64,000 nt of DNA from Arthrobacter sp. H35-D1 (GTDB lineage Bacteria; Actinomycetota; Actinomycetes; Actinomycetales; Micrococcaceae). The notes under the pieces are model-generated. The model was given only the letters and a program-made list of their open reading frames with translations. It made no database searches and was not told where the DNA came from. Below are positions 26,520 to 35,255 of the stretch, piece after piece. The translations under genes were made by a program, and so were the position numbers. Every line of letters starts with the position of its first letter. Within the stretch, counting starts at the first letter, position 1. Where the stretch lies: positions 33,687 through 97,686 of the forward strand of contig NZ_JASISP010000003.1 in assembly GCF_030063185.1 (NCBI RefSeq), written 5' to 3'.

Positions 26520-27665
26520 TCATTCCAGAGTGTCGATTTGGCGATGGTTCAAGCTGAGGCCTTCAGAGCGCAACGCCATCCGTACGGACCGGAGCTCCTG
26601 GGACTTCGCGGCCAAATGCGCATCCAAGTCGTTGAGGGCGCGGAGAAACACTTCCAGCTGGTAGTGAATGAAATACGTCAGGTCACTCTCATCGTCCTCC
26701 GTATACAAGTAGCTGATGGCGTACTTGGACGGCGCTTTCCGAAGAATCCGGGAAATGGTCACATATTCCGAGAGCCAATATCCTTCCTGCAGCATGCTCC
26801 AGTAGAAAAGTGACCGGGCAGTGCGGCCGTTCCCGTCAGCAAAGTAGTGGTCATAGCCAAACATGAAGTGGATGATGATGGCGCGAACGTGAGGTGGCAG
26901 ATAGCCGGTAGTGCTGTCCTGGTCGTTGGCAAAATCGGAGAGTTCCTGAAGGCGTTGCGGCAACTCCCCGGCGGGTGGTGGCATGTGAACCTGGACGTCC
27001 TGGTCCCGGACGGAAACACGAGTGTGTTCGGATGTCTCCAAGCGACCGGCATCATTGGGATCGTCAAGGGTTCCTTCAGCCACGAGCCGGTGCAGGTGAA
27101 GAACCCGATCGGGGGTCAAGGGCTCCTCGGCTGTCTCCTTGATATGGGCCATGGCGACATAATTATTAAGGATCATGGTCTCGGACTTGTCGGAAGGCGC
27201 CCGTCCGGTTTCCAGCAATTCCTTGGCGGCTCGTCGTGAGGTGGACGCACCTTCGAGCTGATTTGAGGTAATGGCCTCTTCCACCAATGATTTTACGATG
27301 TACTGATTGCGTCCTTGTGTTGACAGGACACGCTCCGCTGCTCCCACCTGCCCGCTGGCGCGGCTGGAAATCTCTTCACAAGCCTTCAATATTTTGTCGG
27401 TCAGGACGAACGAGAACGGGTTTCCGTGCTTGTCCCGCAAGCCAACCACGCGCCGCTGCTGACGGCGCTGAAATTTGATGCCTAGCCACCGGTCTTCGTG
27501 GTTCCATCCCTCCGGCGGCGTCCGGTAACGGAGCTGGTCCCAGTGCAGATATGCGGAGTCGTCAAAGGGTGTGCGAAGAATGCGTGTGAGCTTTTCGGTG
27601 TCGCCAGCACTGGCAATGGCATCGAATGCCACGTCGAAACTTGGTGCGGGCATTGGCAACTTCAT
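26520..27665 (-). CDS. Fic-family protein, truncated by an in-frame stop
   Basis: Fic enzymes usually transfer AMP to target proteins. This 381-residue product keeps the N-terminal inhibitory motif SNQLEG (S134-G139, class II) and the catalytic core HYFADGNGRTAR (H273-R284; Tyr instead of the usual Pro after His). The ATG at 27665 follows GGGGG and gives MKLPMPAPSF, the family start; a GTG at 27722 would add 19 residues encoded by the direct repeat. The C-terminal winged helix is cut off by TGA at 26520. The remaining protein could still be catalytically active. Confidence 0.85.
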   Translation of the reverse strand: MKLPMPAPSFDVAFDAIASAGDTEKLTRILRTPFDDSAYLHWDQLRYRTPPEGWNHEDRWLGIKFQRRQQRRVVGLRDKHGNPFSFVLTDKILKACEEISSRASGQVGAAERVLSTQGRNQYIVKSLVEEAITSNQLEGASTSRRAAKELLETGRAPSDKSETMILNNYVAMAHIKETAEEPLTPDRVLHLHRLVAEGTLDDPNDAGRLETSEHTRVSVRDQDVQVHMPPPAGELPQRLQELSDFANDQDSTTGYLPPHVRAIIIHFMFGYDHYFADGNGRTARSLFYWSMLQEGYWLSEYVTISRILRKAPSKYAISYLYTEDDESDLTYFIHYQLEVFLRALNDLDAHLAAKSQELRSVRMALRSEGLSLNHRQIDTLE

Positions 27666-27672
27666 CTTAACC

Positions 27673-27713
27673 CCCAACGAATCCCCAATTTTTTTGGGAG
27701 TTGGGAGTTCACT
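27673..27713. repeat. Direct repeat copy B, at the Fic start
   Basis: A 41-base segment nearly identical to 26296-26335 lies just upstream of the ATG of the first Fic gene. On the minus strand both copies are oriented towards the following gene (fic and jetA), so they may be shared operators, or copy A may be a leftover Fic 5' end. Confidence 0.85.
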
Positions 27714-27958
27714 GTTTGCCACGGAATGTCGGAGCGAAGATTCAAGCAGTGGAGTGTTCGCAGCAGTCGAGCCTCAAGAGGAGTCGAGCCGTTTTCCCCC
27801 GCTCAGATTATTCCGTTGTGGTTCGGCGTGGCTGACTGGGAGGCCCCGCAATGAATGGGGTGAAGTCGCACGCCTGCGCGGGCAGGGAAGAACCCCGGCG
27901 ATACGCACCAGCCAAAGTCTCCTGCCCGGCGTCAACACGTTGCGCACGAAATTCACTG

Positions 27959-28062
27959 CCCGGGACGGCGGGGCTGCACTTGCCCAAGACCATGAGCAGA
28001 CGATGCCGGATCAACAGTTCCGCCCACGACTCCCGTTCCCGGGCCGATGTCTTCGCCATGGC
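27959..28062 (-). pseudogene. hsdR 5' relic 1
   Basis: In the 479-bp gap between the Fic gene and the 28202 gene, the minus strand encodes RERESWAELLIRHRLL followed by CSPAVP, matching the intact HsdR at 37181-40369 (ERESWSELLIRPRML...NPTVP). Just upstream, in another frame, EDIGPG matches its DEIAPG. The match is short, frameshifted and without a start, so it is a decayed fragment. The rest of the gap shows no gene. Confidence 0.6.
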
Positions 28063-28201
28063 TTGGCTTTCAGCCCAGCCCGCCCAACTCGCCACCGGCC
28101 ATGACTTTCCAAGCAGCGGGCATGGTCCTTCGCAGCCGCGGCGACTTTGGCTAGAGTTGGTGGGGAAAAGTGAACGGCTCCCCAACTGAAGTCAGGAAGC
28201 A

Positions 28202-30019
28202 ATGGCAAAGAAGACCACGCGGACGGGCAAAGCCCAGAACCGCGGCACCTCCGTCAGTGCACTCCGTGCCGAGCGGGCAACCAGCTCGGTCACCAAGGAC
28301 TTTGTTGACTGGTGCGTGAAAGAGCATGATTTCCCGGCTGAAACCGGGCTCGCGTTACTGGAACCCGTGGCGACCCTTGCTGCCGCCTACTTTGAGTCCA
28401 CGCCGTCGTCTGACGTGACGAGCTTTGAGCCGGTTCCCTTCCGGCTTGCCTTTGCGCAGCTGATGGCAGGCGTGGATGGCCAAGACGAAGATGAGCTGGA
28501 CTTCATCTTTGAATCCGTGCACCTGTACATCGAGTTTCTTGCCGAGACCGGGGCCTGGACGGGACCCGAAGAGCACCTGCTTGCCGTCCACTCCCTATTC
28601 CATGGGGAATCGGAGGAAGGCGGCATCCCGCAGATCATTGCCCCGGAGCTGACGCCGGCGCAGGAATTGGAAGGGCTCGCCGGAACGGAACTGGCACGCC
28701 GCATGGAGGCGCTGCTGGGCTGGTTGGGAGCGGGGAAGGATGTCACCTCCACGGGTGCCCTGCGGCTGAAGGACATTGAGGGAGCCGCGGCTGCCATCGG
28801 CGTCCGCGTCAAGGGGGTCAAGCCGTCAGACAAGTACCTGCCTGAAGTACTCTTCGGCGGTGGGCAAGTGCCCGGCGATGCAGTCCGCAGCGTGAAGTCC
28901 ATGCACGAGGAGCCCAAGCTAGCGCTGTTCTGGACGGCCCTGGAAGTTGCGCAGCTGATTGACGTCGGGGCCACCCGGGCATGGCCCACCCCGTGGACGG
29001 AGGCTTTCCTGGAGCAGCCGGAGCTTGAGGGGCGCGAAGTGTTGCGTGCGTTCGCCACGGCGTTCGTTGCCGTGTCCATGCAGCCAGGGGAACTCTGGGA
29101 CCCGGCCGTGATCGAGGCTGCGTCCGTCAAGACCGCCATTTTGGTGGCCGCCACCACTGACACCCCTCCGCAGATGGAGAGCATTCACACGATGCTGACC
29201 GTTGGCGTTGGGCCGGTTGAGGACGAACACACTGGAACGCTGGTGCTGGAGGACTTGGCATATTTCGCCGAACTGGGCCTGATCACGGTGGGAACACAGG
29301 TGGAAGTGCCTCCGGCGCTGGTCATCTGCATGGCGGATGCGCTCGCCGAAACCATGGACGGCATGGAAGGCGGGAAAGACGATGATGAGGATTTCGATCC
29401 CTTCGGTGTCAGCCCTGCCTCCGCCAGCACGCTCAAGCCCAACCCCAAGGCTCCGATCCTGCAGCTGAAGGTGTCGATCAAGCGGTCCAGCCCGCCCGTC
29501 TGGCGCAGGCTGCTGGTGCGCACGGACCTTTCCCTCGGACAACTGCACCACATCATCCAGGCGTCCTTTGAATGGCTGGACTACCACCTGCATGAGTTCC
29601 GCGTGGGCGGCTATCCGGGCACCGTTTACGGAGTCGTGGGCGAGGCGAACCACTTTGACGACCCGCCCCTGGACGAGGCCGGCACCGCCATCGGGGAACT
29701 CCTGGCCACCGAGCGCGACACTGTCGCGTACACCTATGACTTTGGTGACGACTGGGAACACGGCATCACGGTGGAGAAGGTCCTTCCCGCCGATGCGAAC
29801 GCCCCCGCTGTGCGTTGCACGGGTGGTCGCGGCCGGGGTCCGGTCGAAGATTGCGGGGGCGTGTGGGGCTGGTCGACGGTCGTTGAAGCCGTCAACGATC
29901 CCGCCCATGAGGAGCACGAGGAATACCGGGACTGGCTGGGCATGGTTCCAGGAGAGCACTTGGATCCCAAGGAGTTCAACAAGGACGAGCTGAATGAGGA
30001 CCTGACCTATCTCTTCTGA
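28202..30019 (+). CDS. Large pRiA4b ORF-3-like protein (copy 1)
   Basis: The 605-residue protein has a C-terminal pRiA4b ORF-3/MM3350-like domain (about 420-600, ILQLKVSIKRSSPPVWRRLL, HLHEFRVGGYPG, YDFGDDWEHGI, RCTGGRGRGPVEDCGG) and a 400-residue N-terminal region with no family I recognise, with a short Lys/Arg-rich start. The C-terminal domain is found in proteins near transposons and plasmids; its biochemical role is unknown. A full-length paralogue is at 51838-53649 and a broken one at 56066. The ATG follows AGGAA. It converges on the RES toxin gene across 105 bp. Confidence 0.85.
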   Translation: MAKKTTRTGKAQNRGTSVSALRAERATSSVTKDFVDWCVKEHDFPAETGLALLEPVATLAAAYFESTPSSDVTSFEPVPFRLAFAQLMAGVDGQDEDELDFIFESVHLYIEFLAETGAWTGPEEHLLAVHSLFHGESEEGGIPQIIAPELTPAQELEGLAGTELARRMEALLGWLGAGKDVTSTGALRLKDIEGAAAAIGVRVKGVKPSDKYLPEVLFGGGQVPGDAVRSVKSMHEEPKLALFWTALEVAQLIDVGATRAWPTPWTEAFLEQPELEGREVLRAFATAFVAVSMQPGELWDPAVIEAASVKTAILVAATTDTPPQMESIHTMLTVGVGPVEDEHTGTLVLEDLAYFAELGLITVGTQVEVPPALVICMADALAETMDGMEGGKDDDEDFDPFGVSPASASTLKPNPKAPILQLKVSIKRSSPPVWRRLLVRTDLSLGQLHHIIQASFEWLDYHLHEFRVGGYPGTVYGVVGEANHFDDPPLDEAGTAIGELLATERDTVAYTYDFGDDWEHGITVEKVLPADANAPAVRCTGGRGRGPVEDCGGVWGWSTVVEAVNDPAHEEHEEYRDWLGMVPGEHLDPKEFNKDELNEDLTYLF

Positions 30020-30124
30020 CCTGCTGCGGCCTGCATCGTTTCCCACGCACGACGCCGGAGCGTTGCCTTCGAGCAGCAGCTCACGTTTCGCTTGACGGGA
30101 GTGGCCAGCCTGGGGGCTTGGCGC

Positions 30125-30751
30125 TCAAATGACGATGTTGCTGCCGAAACCAATCTGGGCAGACGCAGCCGCAATGTCGGCGAGGATGGCTGGGGAGTTC
30201 AGCGGCACCGAGAGCTCGGGGGCCGAAGGGAAGGCGTCCGTGGACCAGACCGCGAGCACGTCGTGTCCGCCGAGGACAGCCGACGGGGCGACGATCCCGC
30301 CAAGGTCGGGCCAAGCAGCATGGATGGCCCGCGCCCAAGCCCTTGTCCGTGCCTTTTCCTGGAAAATCACTTGGGCTGAGCCACCCGCCTTCAGCAACCA
30401 CTCCCCGGTGAAGTCCGCCAGGACCACGTCCTGCCGTGTCAGGAAGGCGGTGAGGTAAGGTGCGTTTGCGTCCACATCGACGAAACGGGTGAGCTGAAAA
30501 GTCTCAGCGAGGCAGGTGGGCACGTCGCGGCCAAGATAGGCTGCGCCCAGCTGTGCATGGTTGCCTTGGCGCAGCGGATGTGGGTCCCACCGTGCCGTGG
30601 GAAGCGGACCCCACGTCCGGATCTGGTTCCACGGCAGGGTGTGGAGGGACGCGGTCTGGTGGATTCGCCACATCACAGAGCCCTGGGGGACTGCATGGGT
30701 CTTGATGTCGAGCGCACGCAACTCATGGATGGCAGGCGGATACTGGTCCAC
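30125..30751 (-). CDS. RES-domain toxin (NAD+-degrading type)
   Basis: RES-domain toxins such as MbcT and ParT consume NAD+ or ADP-ribosylate targets. The 208-residue protein has the RES pattern: an early Arg in VMWRIH, the segment WDPHPLRQGNHAQLGAAYLG, and the acidic LAETFQLTRFVD. It starts with GTG at 30751 two bases after the upstream gene's stop, so the two form an antitoxin-first operon. The substrate is inferred from the family. Confidence 0.85.
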   Translation of the reverse strand: MDQYPPAIHELRALDIKTHAVPQGSVMWRIHQTASLHTLPWNQIRTWGPLPTARWDPHPLRQGNHAQLGAAYLGRDVPTCLAETFQLTRFVDVDANAPYLTAFLTRQDVVLADFTGEWLLKAGGSAQVIFQEKARTRAWARAIHAAWPDLGGIVAPSAVLGGHDVLAVWSTDAFPSAPELSVPLNSPAILADIAAASAQIGFGSNIVI

Positions 30752-30753
30752 AG

Positions 30754-31368
30754 TCAGAAACCGGATGAGACGTCGTTGGCGATTGAAACAACCGGCTCCG
30801 CGTCACCGCCGGACTCCAGCCACTGCTTGGCCGAAGTTGCTTGCCCATCGATGACCAGGTCTGGCTGCGGCGTTTGAAAGAAACCTGCAATGGTTTGCGG
30901 GTGTGCATCCCGGGGGAGGACCGCAAGGACGGCTGCAAGGCTGGGGATGGCTCGGCCTGTGGAGACCGAAAATTGCCATGCTGGAAAGTTCAACTTTCCT
31001 TGGCGCTCATACGAGTAGAGCCTCCCCGCGGTTTTATAGTGCCTGATGGTCGAGGACGACAAATTCAATTGTTGCCCTACTTCCTCGGCGGTCAGGGCAG
31101 ACGCGTCGGAAACCAGAACCGACACGACATTGGCAGCAGCAGCAGCAGCGGCCGCGCCTTCATTTTCGGCAGTGACGCCCGAGTTGGCATCCCAGAATGA
31201 GCGGTCCCGTACCGAGAGACTGACTGTGCCGGAGCCCCGCAGCTGGTCGTCGAGGGCATCGGTGAGGTCAGCTTCGGTAAAAGCGGGTTCGCGTGCCGCA
31301 ATCCAAGCAGACACGGAACCCTCGCCCGGCATCCTCTTGTTGTTGGGCTTGATTTCCTTCACGTCCAT
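30754..31368 (-). CDS. HTH antitoxin of the RES pair (Xre/MbcA/ParS-like)
   Basis: The 204-residue protein precedes the RES toxin by two bases. It has an Ala-rich segment around 75-85, a helix-turn-helix (ALTAEEVGQQLNLSSSTIRHYKTAGRLY) and a C-terminal ParS-like part (ETIAGFFQTP-type TIAGFFQTPQPDLVIDG, SAKQWLESGG) that in MbcA/ParS antitoxins plugs the toxin's active site. The ATG at 31368 follows AAGGAGG at ten bases; a TTG at 31377 is too close to that site. It is longer than usual MbcA antitoxins owing to an extra N-terminal region. Confidence 0.82.
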   Translation of the reverse strand: MDVKEIKPNNKRMPGEGSVSAWIAAREPAFTEADLTDALDDQLRGSGTVSLSVRDRSFWDANSGVTAENEGAAAAAAAANVVSVLVSDASALTAEEVGQQLNLSSSTIRHYKTAGRLYSYERQGKLNFPAWQFSVSTGRAIPSLAAVLAVLPRDAHPQTIAGFFQTPQPDLVIDGQATSAKQWLESGGDAEPVVSIANDVSSGF

Positions 31369-31377
31369 GGTGTCCAA

Positions 31378-31960
31378 ACCTCCTTACGCACAGTTTATGC
31401 CAATGTTGACAACTGTGAAAGTGCTCGGAGTGGAGTCTCAGATGGACGATTGCAGCAGTGTGGCGCCTTCAGCGAAACGTGCTCTGCGGATATGACTGCG
31501 CCCCAAGACAGTGCGGCGCGCATTGAGTGAGAAGCCGGGCTCACGGTAGTAGAAGGAACGTACCGTAAGCGGGCGGTATCCCCCGCGGGCGGGGACCCAC
31601 ACAATGCCCACTTTCATCCGGGGGCAAGCCTCCGGTGCAGTTCCGGGAAGTTCTTGAATCTTTGATTTTCGTCGTCCGCGCGGAGGCCGGCTCACATTTG
31701 ATGGAAAGAAATCGCCATAGCTGGACCGGACGAAGAAATCCAAGATCAGCTGAAGCCCCCGAACTTCAGTTGGGGGCTTCCCAGTTCGGGTCCCAAAGCC
31801 GGGGACCTCAGGAGCCGGCCGCACCACTCTGTTGCCGAGCAGGCGCTTCAGGTTCTGGGTGTCAACATCCCCGCTCGACCGCTCGGTCATCGCCATCAGG
31901 ACTTTTAGCGAGGGATCGGCGACTTCTTGGGGCGGACGCTCGGCGCAACAGGGCTCGGTT
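31378..31960. other. Gap with relics upstream of the RES pair
   Basis: No intact gene is visible. A minus-strand frame at 31438-31896 is open, but only its end (31448-31543) has a recognisable relationship, to 36748-36842. GAAGCCCCC (31752-31760) and GGGGGCTTC (31772-31780) form a 9-bp hairpin that may stop transcription from the direction of the ABC operon. Confidence 0.5.
31448..31543 (-). repeat. Relic of the hsdR-downstream tail, copy 1
   Basis: The segment is similar in DNA and translation to 36748-36842 (minus strand NARRTVLGRSHIRRARFAEGATLL here, NAPRTVLVQRHIRGARFFEDATLL there, compared as two aligned stretches). Both lie downstream of hsdR sequence, so they are duplicate ends of one original segment. 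Confidence 0.65.
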
Positions 31961-32165
31961 GGAGCCGTTCTCGGACAAGCTTCAGCTCAAATGGGTTGAG
32001 CGTTTGCAGTGCGGCGAGCACGCGGGGCGGATCGGAAGTTCGGAGCAGGACTCGCGTTCATCCCGGCCGGGGCGATCTCATCTTCCTGGGCGAGCTGCCA
32101 TCCCATGGCGTGGCAAGCTGATCCAGGGTCAGTCCCTTCCCGCCGGCTTCGGAAAAGCCTGTTCC
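31961..32165 (-). pseudogene. hsdR 5' relic 2
   Basis: On the minus strand GGAACAGGCTTTTCCGA begins a segment closely matching codons 4-60 of the intact hsdR. It reads AGTGFSEAGGKGLTLDQLATP, then after a frame change GWQLAQEDEIAP, then DERESCSEL. Several small indels break the frame and there is no start codon. It directly abuts the stop of the ABC ATPase gene (32169). Confidence 0.78.
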
Positions 32166-32168
32166 CGC

Positions 32169-33413
32169 TTACGCCTCCTGGCGCGCCGACTCGATTTCCT
32201 CGGCCCGTTCGGCGTTGGCTTCCTCAGTCAGGCGGGCCCCTTCGGCCGCATCCAGGGTCAGGTTCTCCCCTGTTTTGGGATCGAAGAGGTGCAGCCGCCG
32301 GGTGTCCAGCCACAGATCTGCCGGTCGGCCGCCGCGAATTTTGCTGGCGGCGTCCAGCGTCACCACCACTTGGGGACGCAACTCGTCGGCGTCCATGTCG
32401 CGTGCCAGGCTGTTGAGCATTTCCCGGACTTCCGGGGCGGGATCGAAATTGATGTAGCCGTATTGCTCGTTGCCCAGCCATTCCGTGTGCGTCAGTTCGG
32501 CGGTGAAGGTGGAACCGTATTGCAGCTTGTGTTCCTCCACGAGGGAAGCGTCTTCGAAGAACTCCGGCCGCACGCCGACCAGCAGCACAGGCAGGTCCTT
32601 GCCCTTGGCGGCTTTCTCAGGGGAGATTTCGATGTTCCCGAGAGTAGTTTTGAGGGTGTTGCCTTCCAAGCTCGCCGGCAGGAAATTCATCGACGGTGAT
32701 CCGATGAACCCGGCCACGAACAGGTTGACGGGCTGCTCGTACAGCTCGCGGGGAGAAGCGATCTGTTGCAGCTCGCCCTTTTTGAGCACGGCCACCCGGT
32801 CGCCGAGCGTCATGGCCTCAGTTTGGTCGTGGGTGACATAGACCGAGGTGGTGGCCAGCCGACGCTGCATCTGGGAGATTTCCGAACGCATCTGCCCGCG
32901 CAGCTTGGCGTCTAGGTTGGAAAGCGGCTCGTCGAAGAGGAACGCGTCTGCTTGGCGCACAATGGCCCTGCCCATGGCAACGCGCTGTCGCTGTCCGCCG
33001 GAAAGGTTGGCCGGCTTGCGTTGGAGATGGTCCGTGAGCTCCAGCATGGTTGCTGCCTCAGTGACCAGCTTCTGGACGTCTTCCTCCTTGTGCTTGCCCT
33101 TGGCCAAGCGCAGCGGAAAGGCGATGTTCTCAAAGACGGTCAGGTGCGGGTAGAGCGCGTAGTTCTGAAAGACCATGGCCAGGTTGCGGTCACGGGGAGC
33201 TTTGTCATTGGAGCGCTCCCCGTCAATCAGCAGTTCCCCCGACGTGATGTCTTCCAATCCCACGATCATGCGCAGAATGGTGGACTTGCCACAGCCTGAG
33301 GGGCCCACAAGGATGACGAATTCGCCGTCGGCGATGTCGATGCTGACATCGTTGACTGCTGGAAACCCGTCCCCGTACTTCTTCACGATGTTGTTGAGGG
33401 TGATAGCTGCCAT
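32169..33413 (-). CDS. sugC: ABC sugar importer ATPase, SugC/UgpC type
   Basis: The 414-residue protein is a MalK-type ATPase: Walker A GPSGCGKST (about 37-45), signature LSGGQRQR (about 135), Walker B ADAFLFDEP, H-loop YVTHDQTEA, and a C-terminal OB-fold regulatory domain (about 240-390). It energises the permeases encoded just upstream. Gene order binding protein, permease, permease, ATPase equals mycobacterial lpqY-sugA-sugB-sugC, which imports trehalose; the substrate here is inferred from that. It starts at ATG 33413, 31 bp after sugB. Confidence 0.88.
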   Translation of the reverse strand: MAAITLNNIVKKYGDGFPAVNDVSIDIADGEFVILVGPSGCGKSTILRMIVGLEDITSGELLIDGERSNDKAPRDRNLAMVFQNYALYPHLTVFENIAFPLRLAKGKHKEEDVQKLVTEAATMLELTDHLQRKPANLSGGQRQRVAMGRAIVRQADAFLFDEPLSNLDAKLRGQMRSEISQMQRRLATTSVYVTHDQTEAMTLGDRVAVLKKGELQQIASPRELYEQPVNLFVAGFIGSPSMNFLPASLEGNTLKTTLGNIEISPEKAAKGKDLPVLLVGVRPEFFEDASLVEEHKLQYGSTFTAELTHTEWLGNEQYGYINFDPAPEVREMLNSLARDMDADELRPQVVVTLDAASKIRGGRPADLWLDTRRLHLFDPKTGENLTLDAAEGARLTEEANAERAEEIESARQEA

Positions 33414-33444
33414 GCTCGCGATCCTATTCTGTGAGTAAGGGGTT

Positions 33445-34287
33445 TCAGCCCTTGACGGCGCCCTGGGTCAAGCCTGAGACAATTTGGCGCTGGAAAAGCA
33501 GGACCAGCAGGACCACGGGAATGGTGACGATAATTGCTGCGGCTGAAATGGCGCCCGTGGGCGCCTCGAACTGGGATGCGCCGGTGAAAAATGCCAGCGC
33601 TGCCGGAACTGTGCGCGCCGTTTCGGTGGAGGTTAGCGAAATACCGTACACAAAGTCATTCCACGCGATGAAAAACGCGATGATTGCCGTGGTGAAGACC
33701 CCGGGTGCGGCCAGCGGGACAATTGCCTTGCGGAACGCCTGCCACGTGGTGGCCCCGTCAACTTGAGCCGCCTGCTCAAGTTCCCAAGGGATCTGGCGGA
33801 AAAAGGCTGCCAACGTCCAGATGGAGATGGGCAGCGTGAGGGACAGGTAAGGGATGATCAGCCCCGGCCAGGTGTCATACAAGCCAATGTTGCGCCACAG
33901 GTTGAACAACGGGGTGACAATCGAGATAACGGGAAAGATGGAAACAGCAAGCGCGGTTGTCAGCACCACCTTTTTGCCGGGGAAATCCAGCCGGGCAATG
34001 GCGTAGGCGCACAGCGTGGCCAGCACGACGGCGATGAAGGTTGCGATCAGTGCGATCCCAATGGAGTTGCGCAGCGCCGAGAGGAACAGCCCTTGCGCGT
34101 CGCCAACCAGGATCTGCTTGTAGTTATCCAGGGTCCCTGCGCCGGAGGACGGGAGGAATTTCCCCGAGGTGAGATCACTGGGGGACTTGAAGGATGTTGA
34201 CAGGATGGACGCCACGGGGAACAGCGCGTACAGCAACACCAGCACGGCGATGACCGCCCAGGTGATTTTTTGTTTTCCGCTTGTCAT
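33445..34287 (-). CDS. sugB: ABC sugar importer permease 2, SugB type
   Basis: The 280-residue MalG-type permease has six hydrophobic helices and the EAA loop [26 protein letters not shown] that contacts the ATPase. The ATG at 34287 overlaps the sugA stop (TAATG), with GGGAG just before, indicating translational coupling. The frame is open farther upstream inside sugA and is not used. Confidence 0.88.
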   Translation of the reverse strand: MTSGKQKITWAVIAVLVLLYALFPVASILSTSFKSPSDLTSGKFLPSSGAGTLDNYKQILVGDAQGLFLSALRNSIGIALIATFIAVVLATLCAYAIARLDFPGKKVVLTTALAVSIFPVISIVTPLFNLWRNIGLYDTWPGLIIPYLSLTLPISIWTLAAFFRQIPWELEQAAQVDGATTWQAFRKAIVPLAAPGVFTTAIIAFFIAWNDFVYGISLTSTETARTVPAALAFFTGASQFEAPTGAISAAAIIVTIPVVLLVLLFQRQIVSGLTQGAVKG

Positions 34288-35255
34288 TACTTGTCTCCCT
34301 GAGTTCCGGCGAGATCCACCTTGAAGAGTTTGATGGCGACAAAGCAAATAATCAGCACGCACACGAACAGCAGTACTGAAATGGCAGAACCCAGCCCGAT
34401 CTCCAGCCGGGAGATGGAGGTGCGGTAGGCCAGCAGGGACAACACTTCCGTGCCGTGGGCGCCGTTGGTCATGATGAAAACGTTGTCAAAGATGCGGAAG
34501 GCATCAAGGGTGCGGAACAGGACGGCCACCATGATGGCGGCTTTCATGTTGGGCACAATGACCTTGCGCATTCTCTCCCACCAGGTGGCGCCGTCCACTT
34601 GGGCGGCTTCCGTCAGTTCACTGGGCACCTGGGCCAGTCCCGCCAGCAGCAGTAGCGAGATGAAGGGGGTGGTCTTCCAGATCTCCGATGCCATGATGAC
34701 AGAGAGCGAGGGCCAGAACTCGGCGAACCAGTTCAGGTCCGGGCTGATGCCCGGTATCCAATCAAACCAATGGTTGATGTAGCCGGAGTTGATGTCGAAA
34801 GCGTAGAACCAGGCGTAGGCCGACACCACTGTGATGATGCCGTAGGGCACCAGGATGGCGGTGCGCAGCAGCCCGCGCAGGGATTTTATCGCCTTGTCCA
34901 TCACCAGCGCCAAGGCAAAGCCGAGGATCAGTTCAATAATGACGGTCACAACAGTGATGATGAGAGTGACGCCCAGATCCCGCCACCAGATGGGGTCTGA
35001 AAGGACCGTGATGTAGTTGGCGAACCAGATGAACGTCGTGTCATCCGGGGCGGTCAGTCGCAGGGAGAACAGCGAGTCCCAGAAGGCCTGGAGGATGGGG
35101 TAGAGGGTCACGGCCAGCATCACGATGAACGCGGGGCCGGCAAGATACCAGCCCAGCCGGCGTTCGGACTTGGCCCGGTCACTGAGATTGGCCCGGCGGC
35201 GCTGCCTCGTGGTTGGGGCGACGGACTTGGACTCCTTGGTTGAGGTGGTGCTCAC
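34287..35255 (-). CDS. sugA: ABC sugar importer permease 1, SugA type
   Basis: The 322-residue MalF-type permease has a basic N-terminus ([17 protein letters not shown]), six hydrophobic helices and the EAA loop [20 protein letters not shown]. It starts with GTG at 35255, overlapping the binding-protein stop by four bases (GTGA). Confidence 0.88.
   Translation of the reverse strand: MSTTSTKESKSVAPTTRQRRRANLSDRAKSERRLGWYLAGPAFIVMLAVTLYPILQAFWDSLFSLRLTAPDDTTFIWFANYITVLSDPIWWRDLGVTLIITVVTVIIELILGFALALVMDKAIKSLRGLLRTAILVPYGIITVVSAYAWFYAFDINSGYINHWFDWIPGISPDLNWFAEFWPSLSVIMASEIWKTTPFISLLLLAGLAQVPSELTEAAQVDGATWWERMRKVIVPNMKAAIMVAVLFRTLDAFRIFDNVFIMTNGAHGTEVLSLLAYRTSISRLEIGLGSAISVLLFVCVLIICFVAIKLFKVDLAGTQGDK

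Noticed and set aside
31635-32699. 354-codon plus-strand frame opposite sugC and relics
   Set aside because: Shadow of the ABC ATPase and hsdR relic.
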